Shown here in pieces: positions 10,361 to 17,562 of a stretch of DNA of 64,000 nucleotides (position 1 is the first letter of the stretch; every line of letters begins with the position of its first letter). The translations under genes and the position numbers were made by a program. The notes below the pieces were generated by a model. That model did not search any database. It was not told where the DNA came from and saw only the letters and a list, made by a program, of their open reading frames with translations. Origin of the DNA: Alteromonas confluentis (lineage in GTDB: Bacteria; Pseudomonadota; Gammaproteobacteria; Enterobacterales; Alteromonadaceae); contig NZ_MDHN01000025.1 of NCBI RefSeq assembly GCF_001757105.1, forward strand, positions 1 to 64,000. Reading direction: 5' to 3'.

Positions 10361-12097
10361 ATGACCAATACTGTCGAGCTGACATTTAAAGACCTCAACC
10401 TACCAGAAAGCATATTACAGGCTCTGGAGAAAGTTGGCTATGAAAAGCCATCCCCTATCCAAGCTGAAAGTATTCCGCTACTTCTTGAAGGCCATGACCT
10501 GTTAGGTCAGGCACAAACAGGAACTGGTAAGACTGCGGCCTTTGCACTTCCAATGCTCGCAAATATCGACCCGGAAGCGAAGTTACCGCAATTGCTGGTG
10601 CTTGCTCCAACCCGCGAACTCGCCATTCAGGTGGCCGAGGCTTTTCAGGTTTATGCCAGTTTTTCAAAGAAAATTAAGGTGCTACCTGTATACGGTGGTC
10701 AGTCTTACGATAACCAAATTCGTCAGCTTAAGCGTGGCGTTCAAGTTGTTGTGGGTACGCCAGGCCGTATTATCGACCACATTAACCGTAAAACATTAAA
10801 CTTAAGTGAACTTAAATTCCTGGTTCTCGACGAAGCTGACGAAATGCTGCGCATGGGCTTCATCGACGATGTTGAAACTATTTTAAGTCACTCTCCGGAA
10901 GAAAAGCAGACTGCGCTGTTTTCAGCGACCATGCCTGGGCCAATCAAAAAGATTACCCAGCGTTATCTGAAAAATCCGAAGCACGTTAAAATTGAATCAA
11001 AAGTATCCACGGCGAGTACTATTCGTCAGCGTTACTGTCAGGTTGCGCCGCACCACAAGCTTGAAGCGCTTACCCGTATTATGGAAGTTGAGCCTTTCGA
11101 CGGCATGATCATCTTCGTGCGCACGAAAACAGCCACCGTTGAGCTGTCAGACAAACTGTCTGCCCGTGGGTATGACGTTGAGCCGCTAAACGGTGATATT
11201 CCACAGAATGCCCGTGAGCGTACTGTTGAGAAACTCAAGCAAGGTGCCATCGACATTCTGGTTGCTACCGACGTAGTAGCTCGTGGTCTGGACGTTGAGC
11301 GCGTAAGCCATGTTGTCAACTTCGACATTCCTTACGATACTGAGTCTTACGTTCACCGTATCGGCCGTACCGGTCGTGCCGGACGTAAGGGTGATGCGAT
11401 CTTGTTTATCTCTCAGCGCGAAAAGCGTCTGTTGTTCGCTATTGAGAAAACCACCCGTCAGCCAATCGAGCAGATGGATATTCCTTCAATCAGTGAACTG
11501 AACCAGACTCGTCTGAGCAAGTTCAAGCAGGCGGTAGGTGAAGCGACGCAGGATGATTCTCTGGAATCACTGATGCCAATCGTAGAATCGCTGCAGCAGG
11601 AAACCGAAGCGTCTCCTGAAGTGCTGATTGCCGCATTGATCAAGCTCGCTCAGGGCAACGAGCCGCTGTTACTAAAAGAGTCAGACCGTCCGGATCTGCA
11701 CAGTAAGCCGTCTCGTGAAGATCGCGGTCCTCGTGGTGACAGAGGCGATCGTGGTCCTCGTGATCGTGGCGACAGAGGTGATCGCGGAGACCGTCGTCAG
11801 CGTCGTGGTTCTAGCAAGCCAGAGTCTGGTATGCAGCGCTACCGCATCGACGTAGGCCATACTCATGGCGCCAAGCCGGGTAATATCGTTGGAGCAATTG
11901 CTAACGAAGGTAACATCAACAGTAAAAACATTGGTGCTATCGAAATCTACGACAAGTTCAGTACGGTAGACCTGCCGGAAGGCATGCCACATGAAACAAA
12001 AGAACTGTTGCAGAACACCCGAGTTGCTGGCCAGCGCTTATCGTTGCGCGAATGGTCAGACACGCCGCCGAAGCGTCGTCAACCTCGTAAAAACTAA
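10361..12097 (+). CDS. deaD: DEAD-box RNA helicase CsdA/DeaD
   Basis: This ATP-dependent RNA helicase acts in cold-shock ribosome assembly and mRNA decay. It is 578 residues from ATG 10361, which is preceded by AGGA; an in-frame ATG at 10319 lacks a ribosome site. Motifs in order are the Q motif (PSPIQAESIP), AQTGTGKT, PTRELA, LDEADEML, FSATMP, ARGLDV and HRIGRTGRAG. A DeaD-type C-terminal RNA-binding domain (about 480-555) follows a low-complexity tract near residues 445-485 made of repeated D-R-G units. The tail is basic (PPKRRQPRKN). A terminator follows at once. It is shorter than E. coli DeaD (629). Confidence 0.95.
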   Translation: MTNTVELTFKDLNLPESILQALEKVGYEKPSPIQAESIPLLLEGHDLLGQAQTGTGKTAAFALPMLANIDPEAKLPQLLVLAPTRELAIQVAEAFQVYASFSKKIKVLPVYGGQSYDNQIRQLKRGVQVVVGTPGRIIDHINRKTLNLSELKFLVLDEADEMLRMGFIDDVETILSHSPEEKQTALFSATMPGPIKKITQRYLKNPKHVKIESKVSTASTIRQRYCQVAPHHKLEALTRIMEVEPFDGMIIFVRTKTATVELSDKLSARGYDVEPLNGDIPQNARERTVEKLKQGAIDILVATDVVARGLDVERVSHVVNFDIPYDTESYVHRIGRTGRAGRKGDAILFISQREKRLLFAIEKTTRQPIEQMDIPSISELNQTRLSKFKQAVGEATQDDSLESLMPIVESLQQETEASPEVLIAALIKLAQGNEPLLLKESDRPDLHSKPSREDRGPRGDRGDRGPRDRGDRGDRGDRRQRRGSSKPESGMQRYRIDVGHTHGAKPGNIVGAIANEGNINSKNIGAIEIYDKFSTVDLPEGMPHETKELLQNTRVAGQRLSLREWSDTPPKRRQPRKN

Positions 12098-12102
12098 GTA
12101 TC

Positions 12103-12130
12103 AAAGGCAAGCGTAACGCTTGCCTTTTTT
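12103..12130 (+). terminator. Terminator of csdA
   Basis: The stem AAAGGCAAGCG / CGCTTGCCTTT has a TAA loop and is followed by a run of T. It starts 5 bases after the csdA stop. Confidence 0.9.
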
Positions 12131-12208
12131 ATATGCCTTTTAGAAATATAAATTCGCAAAACAGATTTTTTAATTTATAAAAACCACGTCAAAATAGCAG
12201 CCACGATA

Positions 12209-12225
12209 ACCTGAACCGTTCAGGT
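12209..12225. promoter_or_regulatory. Palindrome upstream of cysG
   Basis: ACCTGAA-CCG-TTCAGGT is a perfect 7-bp inverted repeat, 24 bases before the cysG ATG. It could be an operator or a leader hairpin that limits access to the ribosome site (TGAGGA at about 12233). The factor is unknown. Confidence 0.45.
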
Positions 12226-12249
12226 CTGATTTCTGAGGATTTTCATATC

Positions 12250-13638
12250 ATGCGTTACTTCCCGCTCTTTTTAGATACCAAAGACACGCACTGCCTGATT
12301 GTGGGTGCGGGAGAAGTAGCTGCACGCAAACTTGAGCTGATTTTAAAATCAGAAACTCAGGTCACTGTTATTGCGCCGTGGATGTGCGATACCGTAAAAG
12401 CCTATGCGCATGATCCTCGTGTTACCTTGGTTGAACGCGAATTTGCCGACAGCGACCTTGTTAACCAACAAATGGTATTTGTCGCCACCAGCGAATCTGA
12501 CGTGAATCAGCATGTGCATGACATTGCCCGGGAAAAAGGGATTCTGGTTAATGTGGTAGATAACACGCCACTCTGTCAGTTCATTACGCCATCAATCATC
12601 GACCGCTCACCTATTGTGATAGCCATGAGCAGCGGCGGTGTTGCGCCGGTGTTGTTACGCTATTTGCGCCAGAAGCTGGAATCCGTGATCCCTGCGAATA
12701 TCTCCCGTTTGGGCGCTTTTTCCGAAAAATTCCGTGAGAAGGTGAAAACCTCATTGAAGGGTGTGACCGCACGACGCTATTTCTGGGAAGATGTGTTAGA
12801 CGGTGATATCGCTGAACTGGTTGAAAAAGGCCAGGATGAAAAAGCCGACGCCAAATTTCTGGAAGCACTGGCGGCAGCGCAAACCGAACAAAAGATTGAA
12901 GGCCAGGTTTACCTGGTGGGCGCAGGGCCGGGTGATCCAGACTTACTCACATTCCGCGCATTACGTTTGATGCAAAAGGCCGATGTGGTGGTATACGACC
13001 GCCTGGTTTCCCCTGCCATTCTGGAATTAGTACGCCGTGATGCCGAGAAAATCTATGTCGGCAAGGCTAAGAGTAATCATACCCTTCCCCAAAACGAAAT
13101 TAACGAACTGATGGTACGTGAAGCGAAAAAAGGCAATCGCGTCGTGCGTTTAAAAGGCGGTGACCCGTTTATATTTGGCCGTGGTGGTGAAGAAATTCAG
13201 GAGCTCATCGAGCACGGTATCGAGTTCCAGGTTGTGCCAGGCATTACAGCAGCAAGCGGTGCCAGTACCTACGCCGGCATTCCGCTTACCCACCGCGACC
13301 ACGCCCAGTCGGTGACTTTCGCTACGGGCCACCTGAAAGACGGGACAATCGACTTAAACTGGCCAGCCCTTGCTCATCAAAATCAAACCATTGTGTTTTA
13401 TATGGGCCTGACTGGCCTGCCGGTGATTTGCGAAAAACTGATCAATAACGGGCTTAACGCAGATACCCCTATCGCGCTTATTGAGAAAGCCACCCGGGAC
13501 GAACAAAAGGTGATCACCGGTACGCTTGCCGACATCACTGCCCATCCTCGACTGGAAGAAATGAAGCCACCAACACTTATTATTGTTGGCACCGTCGTGT
13601 CTTTACACAAGCAGCTAGACTGGTTTACGACACACTAG
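12250..13638 (+). CDS. cysG: Siroheme synthase CysG (trifunctional)
   Basis: This enzyme makes siroheme from uroporphyrinogen III for sulfite and nitrite reductases. It is 462 residues (E. coli 457). The N-terminal precorrin-2 dehydrogenase/ferrochelatase half has the NAD-binding GAGEVAARK (about residues 18-26) and MSSGGVAPVL. The C-terminal SAM-dependent methyltransferase half starts near residue 217 with YLVGAGPGDPDLLT, then VRLKGGDPFIFGRGGEE and GITAASGASTYAGIPLTHR. No cysteine-biosynthesis genes flank it here; the neighbours are csdA and a transglutaminase-like gene. The 17-bp palindrome just upstream may be regulatory. Confidence 0.97.
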   Translation: MRYFPLFLDTKDTHCLIVGAGEVAARKLELILKSETQVTVIAPWMCDTVKAYAHDPRVTLVEREFADSDLVNQQMVFVATSESDVNQHVHDIAREKGILVNVVDNTPLCQFITPSIIDRSPIVIAMSSGGVAPVLLRYLRQKLESVIPANISRLGAFSEKFREKVKTSLKGVTARRYFWEDVLDGDIAELVEKGQDEKADAKFLEALAAAQTEQKIEGQVYLVGAGPGDPDLLTFRALRLMQKADVVVYDRLVSPAILELVRRDAEKIYVGKAKSNHTLPQNEINELMVREAKKGNRVVRLKGGDPFIFGRGGEEIQELIEHGIEFQVVPGITAASGASTYAGIPLTHRDHAQSVTFATGHLKDGTIDLNWPALAHQNQTIVFYMGLTGLPVICEKLINNGLNADTPIALIEKATRDEQKVITGTLADITAHPRLEEMKPPTLIIVGTVVSLHKQLDWFTTH

Positions 13639-13696
13639 CTTTGTTAACCGCCCGTTTTATTCCATACTGTTATTGTTGAAGAAACGGGCCAAACAC

Positions 13697-14644
13697 ATGT
13701 ATATACGCTTCCTGCTGAGTCTCGCGCTTTTTTTAATTGTTAACGCTGCCGTCGCAGAACAACTGAACTTCAAAAAAAGTCGCTTGGATGAAGGCCAACG
13801 TTTTGAATACAAGTGGCTAGACAGCGAAGGAACCTCCCGGCATATCGCCTTCACCCTCGACAATAGTAAATTGAGCACTGCGCCTACCGAGCAGAAAAAC
13901 TATCGGCCAGAATTAGCCATGCGCTATGTTACCGTAGAGCTGTTGAAAGTAGCCCGTCAGTTTGATCCTCGAGATGCTAATGTAAAAATCCGCCAGCAGG
14001 GCGATACTGTTCTAACCAATGTAAAAGCCCGTAGTGAAGAAAAACTAAAAGTCATTCAAGGGCAGTTAGCCCTGGCCAAGGATCAGGCCTACGACGACTA
14101 TCTCGATAAACACTATTTTACTCGCTATCGTACGTTTTTTAATGAAGAAGCCATAAAGCCCGACCATGTGCGTTACATGAAAGAGATGACAGAGTCGCTC
14201 ATTCCTCTCTCTCAGGCATTTTATGAGCAAGTGAATACCCAGGCCGACGCCCGTGAATATTTTAATCTGTTACTGAGCTGGGTGCAGAGTATTCCATACG
14301 ATGCGCTTGATAACCGCGCGCAGAGTAACGGTTCTGGCTTTGCGCCGCCCATTCAGTTACTGAATGAAAACCGCGGCGACTGCGACAGCAAATCAGTGTT
14401 AATTGCTTCGATTGCTCGTGCTTTTCTTCCCGATACGGCCATGGTGTTGGTGCTGCTACCTGAACATGCGCTATTGGGCATTGCACTGACGCCGAAGAAA
14501 GGCGAAGCAACATTGAAAGCAGATGGCAAAACCTATGTGTTGATAGAGCCCACCGGCCCGGCGCTGTTTAAATTTGGCGAAATAGCAGAGTCGTCCGCAA
14601 AAGAAATTGCGAAGGGGTTGTATACACTCGAGGAGATTCAATGA
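13697..14644 (+). CDS. Secreted transglutaminase-like protein, function unknown
   Basis: This 315-residue protein begins MYIRFLLSLALFLIVNAAVA, a Sec signal peptide with likely cleavage after AVA. Around residues 225-245 it has NENRGDCDSKSVLIASIARA, which fits the catalytic Cys segment of bacterial transglutaminase-like (papain-fold) domains. A later His in PEHALLGIAL and an acidic residue in LIEPTGP may complete a triad. It is probably periplasmic. I took ATG 13697 because the signal peptide starts there; ATG 13673 would add eight charged residues. The gene is convergent with the PIN-PhoH gene. The substrate is unknown: it could be a protease, amidase or cross-linker. Confidence 0.75.
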   Translation: MYIRFLLSLALFLIVNAAVAEQLNFKKSRLDEGQRFEYKWLDSEGTSRHIAFTLDNSKLSTAPTEQKNYRPELAMRYVTVELLKVARQFDPRDANVKIRQQGDTVLTNVKARSEEKLKVIQGQLALAKDQAYDDYLDKHYFTRYRTFFNEEAIKPDHVRYMKEMTESLIPLSQAFYEQVNTQADAREYFNLLLSWVQSIPYDALDNRAQSNGSGFAPPIQLLNENRGDCDSKSVLIASIARAFLPDTAMVLVLLPEHALLGIALTPKKGEATLKADGKTYVLIEPTGPALFKFGEIAESSAKEIAKGLYTLEEIQ

Positions 14645-14646
14645 AC

Positions 14647-14679
14647 GATGCCCGATGCAACGAGGTACAACCGGGCATC
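14647..14679. terminator. Possible weak terminator hairpin
   Basis: GATGCCCG (14647-14654) and CGGGCATC (14672-14679) form an 8-bp stem with a 17-nt loop between two convergent genes. The flanks are AT-rich but lack a clean T-run, so this is tentative. Confidence 0.4.
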
Positions 14680-14687
14680 TAATTTAA

Positions 14688-16085
14688 CTACAATTCCTGC
14701 TCAGCAAATTCCGCCAGTCTTGAACGAACAACCCCGTCAAGATTGATGGTGGAACTACCGGAGAAGTTTTTAAACCGCTCTACCAGATAGGTGAGACCGG
14801 ACGTGACCGCCGACAGGTAATTACTGTCGATCTGCGCGAGGTTACCGGAACAAATCAGCTTGGTGCCTTCACCACAGCGTGTAATGATCGTTTTAAGCTG
14901 CGCCGCTGTTAAGTTCTGCGATTCATCCAAAATAACAATAGAGTTCTGAATGCTGCGACCACGCATGAAGTTAACAGACTTAAACTGAATATTGGCTTTC
15001 TCCATGATGTAGTTCATGGAGCTCTTGGCGTTTTCATCGTGCTTATGCAACACTTCCAGCGAGTCGGTAATTGCCGCCAGCCACGGCGCCATTTTCTCTT
15101 CTTCGGTGCCTGGCAGGAAGCCAATGGATTCTGCAATTTCCGGTGTTGAACGGGTAACGATAATTTTATCGTACATGTTTTTCTCGACCACCATTTCAAG
15201 CGCAGCAGCCAGAGCCAGCAGCGTTTTACCGCTACCCGCCGGGCCGGTAAGAATACACAAGTCAATATGTGGGTCGAGCAACGAGTGCAGCGCCATGGCC
15301 TGACCGATATTTTTGGGCGTGATACCCCAGGCATGACGGCTCATCAAACGCTCGTAACCGAGATCCAGTACTTCCAACGTGTCGGAAGTAATACCTTCGA
15401 TAATACCGGCAAAATGCTTGGAGTCATCCAGCAGGAATTCGTTGATGTAGGGATCTTCCATGATGTTCCGCGGCAGGGTGTGAATCGTGTCCCGCCCTTC
15501 AGAGCGGCTCTCTACAGATTTCACTTTCTCCCAGAAGTTACCTTCAAATTTATGAAAGCCTTTAGAAAGGTACTTAATATCAGTGATGAGCTGATCGGTG
15601 CGGTAATCCTCAACATGCGCTAGTCCGGCACCTTTGGCTTTAAGGCGCATGTTAAGATCTTTGGTTACCAGCACCACCTGTTGTGGCGCATAGGTTTTCT
15701 GTAAATGCAGGGCAACATTAATGATGCGGTTATCGTTCTCGTTGCTGGTAAATACCTGCTGAGATTCCACCATGTTCAGATCGGCGAATATGGATAGCGA
15801 CCCGGTAGGTTTGTTCTCACCCGCGCCCAACCCTTCCATAGAAACACCGGCAAGCATGTCTTCGGGGGTGGCGTTGTGAAGTAAATCTTCCATCGAACGA
15901 ATGGACACCCTGGCATCGCGGGCAACGTCTTTCTTACTGTCTTTGATGTAGTCCAGTTCTTCAAGAACTGTCATTGGTACGACAACGTCGTTTTCTTTGA
16001 ATGAGAGAAATGCTAGAGGTTCGTGTAGCAGAATATTGGTATCTAAAACGTAGATCTTTGTTTCTGTAGATTTTTTTCTTGGCAT
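14688..16085 (-). CDS. PIN domain-PhoH family ATPase
   Basis: This is a 465-residue fusion of an N-terminal PIN ribonuclease domain (YVLDTNILLHEP, residues about 10-22; VLVTKDLN near 155) and a C-terminal PhoH ATPase domain with Walker A TGPAGSGKTLLALAAA (about 275) and Walker B SIVILDESQN (about 385). Proteins of this layout (YlaK/PhoH2 type) are known as RNA helicase-ribonucleases in some bacteria. I chose ATG 16085, with GGAG eight bases upstream, over ATG 16139. It differs from the YbeZ-type PhoH, which lacks a PIN domain. The physiological RNA target is unknown. No antitoxin-like gene sits directly upstream, although a toxin-antitoxin pair lies beyond a 227-base gap. Confidence 0.92.
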   Translation of the reverse strand: MPRKKSTETKIYVLDTNILLHEPLAFLSFKENDVVVPMTVLEELDYIKDSKKDVARDARVSIRSMEDLLHNATPEDMLAGVSMEGLGAGENKPTGSLSIFADLNMVESQQVFTSNENDNRIINVALHLQKTYAPQQVVLVTKDLNMRLKAKGAGLAHVEDYRTDQLITDIKYLSKGFHKFEGNFWEKVKSVESRSEGRDTIHTLPRNIMEDPYINEFLLDDSKHFAGIIEGITSDTLEVLDLGYERLMSRHAWGITPKNIGQAMALHSLLDPHIDLCILTGPAGSGKTLLALAAALEMVVEKNMYDKIIVTRSTPEIAESIGFLPGTEEEKMAPWLAAITDSLEVLHKHDENAKSSMNYIMEKANIQFKSVNFMRGRSIQNSIVILDESQNLTAAQLKTIITRCGEGTKLICSGNLAQIDSNYLSAVTSGLTYLVERFKNFSGSSTINLDGVVRSRLAEFAEQEL

Positions 16086-16312
16086 CCTTCGCTCCGACAA
16101 GAGTATAACCGGCCCGCCTAATTGCTGACGTGCAATCAAGAGTCTCGCGCAGGAGAAGATGTCGCTGTCGAACTGACGCTCTACTCCGTGTCGCGTCGAC
16201 TTTCAATTCCACCATAATCCAGTTTTCAGGATTTAGCACTTATTTTTGCGATTTTTTTAGTGCTGTATTGGATTCACATCACCTTTGAAAACGATTAAAG
16301 AGCGATATTGCG

Positions 16313-16894
16313 TTAACGAGCCAGAAGCTGATTTACCCAATTTTTGGGCTGATGACAGGCGGGGTGAGGACGAAAAGAACCGTTGGCATAAACGCCCTGA
16401 GGAGAAAATGGCTCGCTGATCAGTGTGTTGTCATAAAAGGAAACCGACGTACACAAATCAAGCGCTAACTGAATATGCGCAAGGGTTCTCGGTATTCTCG
16501 CGGCCACTTTATCTTCAGGCACACCATGTCCACCGCGACGCTTTCGATCTGCGACCCTTGCCATATTGACCTCGGGCTCGCTGGCAATGTGAATCACGAT
16601 GAGGTGGACGTTGAATCCCTTGGCCCGTGCTTTGGCAATAAAATCGACTTTGGAGGGGTGAGAAAATACGGTTTCGAAACAGAAACTAAGGCCAAGATTA
16701 AGGTGAAGGTTTCGCTCCTGCTCTATAACTTTTGCGGCCTCGTAACTGTGCGCTTCTGGCGCATCTGGCCAACGTTTAGCCGCATACACATCAGCATTCA
16801 GAAACGGGATTTGCCGTTTGCTCAGGTAGCGCTCGTAGAAGGTACTCTTACCCGCGCCATTACCACCTACCAGAATAATGACTTCTTTTGTCAC
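16313..16894 (-). CDS. Zeta-toxin-like P-loop kinase (toxin of a type II TA pair)
   Basis: This 193-residue P-loop protein shows Walker A GGNGAGKST at residues 10-18, then NADVYAAKRWP (substrate and catalytic Asp region of zeta kinases), FCFETVFSHPSK and a basic RVADRKRRGGHGVPEDK lid segment. This order is typical of the zeta toxin/AAA family, some of which phosphorylate UDP-N-acetylglucosamine and block wall synthesis. Its ATG overlaps the upstream gene stop by 4 bases (ATGA), so it is translationally coupled to a ParD-like antitoxin. The toxin role is inferred from family and layout. It could instead be a nucleotide or sugar kinase. Confidence 0.78.
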   Translation of the reverse strand: MTKEVIILVGGNGAGKSTFYERYLSKRQIPFLNADVYAAKRWPDAPEAHSYEAAKVIEQERNLHLNLGLSFCFETVFSHPSKVDFIAKARAKGFNVHLIVIHIASEPEVNMARVADRKRRGGHGVPEDKVAARIPRTLAHIQLALDLCTSVSFYDNTLISEPFSPQGVYANGSFRPHPACHQPKNWVNQLLAR

Positions 16895-17337
16895 GATGTA
16901 ATCTTACGCTTTTTGAATTTTCCGTTCTTAAACGAGCCTATTTCGGTATCGCCATTTGGATAGACAGCCCTGAGTAACCCCGGCACGCCTGCAGGCTCAT
17001 AAAGTACATGTTGACGTTGCTTTAACACTTCAACCAACTCACCTGATGGCGAATCCTCTGCAACGGTATTCATCAGCGCGAGTGGATCGAATTCAGTGTC
17101 AGATTTCTGATATGCCACTTCCGTTGAAATTGACTGATTACTTACCACTGCCACAGCCGCTTTTTCTGCCAGGAGCAAAGCAATATCTGACGCAGAGAGC
17201 GAAGTCTCAACTAATTGGCCTATGTGCGCCCAATACTCGATTTGCTCGTTGGTTGAGCGGTGAGAAATAGCCGACATAACCTTAGCATCATCAACCAGTG
17301 ATTCGCTTAGTCGCAAAGGGGTAGCATGTTTACTCAT
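16891..17337 (-). CDS. ParD-like antitoxin
   Basis: This 148-residue protein has an N-terminal stretch (residues about 6-50) resembling the ParD_like antitoxin family: LRLSESLVDDAK, then STNEQIEYWAHIGQLVE. The middle is Ala/Ser-rich. A C-terminal segment (about 110-148), from LYEPAGVPGLLRAVYPNG to a basic KNGKFKKRKI, is likely the toxin-contacting part. I prefer ATG 17337 because the conserved region begins right there; ATG 17376 lies at the presumed transcription start. It precedes and overlaps the zeta-like gene, the usual antitoxin-first order. A palindrome over its -10 region suggests autorepression. Confidence 0.75.
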   Translation of the reverse strand: MSKHATPLRLSESLVDDAKVMSAISHRSTNEQIEYWAHIGQLVETSLSASDIALLLAEKAAVAVVSNQSISTEVAYQKSDTEFDPLALMNTVAEDSPSGELVEVLKQRQHVLYEPAGVPGLLRAVYPNGDTEIGSFKNGKFKKRKITS

Positions 17338-17378
17338 ACATTTTTCTTTGTTGTTCCTCGTGGTAGAACACATCAATA

Positions 17379-17407
17379 ATTGTAGCTATTCGCTACAATA
17401 AAAACAA
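17379..17407 (-). promoter_or_regulatory. Autoregulated promoter/operator of the toxin-antitoxin pair
   Basis: On the minus strand TTGTTT (17402-17407) and TACAAT (17379-17384) are separated by 17 bases, a sigma-70-like promoter. A perfect palindrome, ATTGTAGC-TATTC-GCTACAAT (17379-17399), covers the -10 box and most of the spacer. The predicted leader is about 35 bases. Confidence 0.6.
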
Positions 17408-17505
17408 GGTGATTATTTCGCCTCGTATTTACTGGCGATAACACAGTAATCTCTCCCCTTCATCTGATAATCAGGAATTCTTCTATACTCAATAGCCCAA
17501 TTGCC

Positions 17506-17534
17506 TTTATTCATCACAGTACGTTAAGTACAAT
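17506..17534 (+). promoter_or_regulatory. Candidate rapA promoter
   Basis: TTTATT (17506-17511) and TACAAT (17529-17534) are 17 bases apart. The transcript would start about 20 bases before the rapA ATG. The -35 match is poor (3/6), so this is tentative. Confidence 0.35.
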
Positions 17535-17562
17535 ACCGGCCGCTAAAATTAAGGGTGAGTTT

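Noticed and set aside
10455-11328. Minus-strand frames inside csdA
   Set aside because: They are complementary shadows of conserved helicase motifs.
16475-16963. Plus-strand open frame antisense to the zeta-like toxin, considered as an antitoxin RNA or protein
   Set aside because: There is no ribosome site or promoter, and the coupled minus-strand pair explains the locus.
17514-17522. ATCACAGTA upstream of rapA, which also occurs in the rpoS/folA hairpin
   Set aside because: A nine-base match without the inverted partner is expected by chance.
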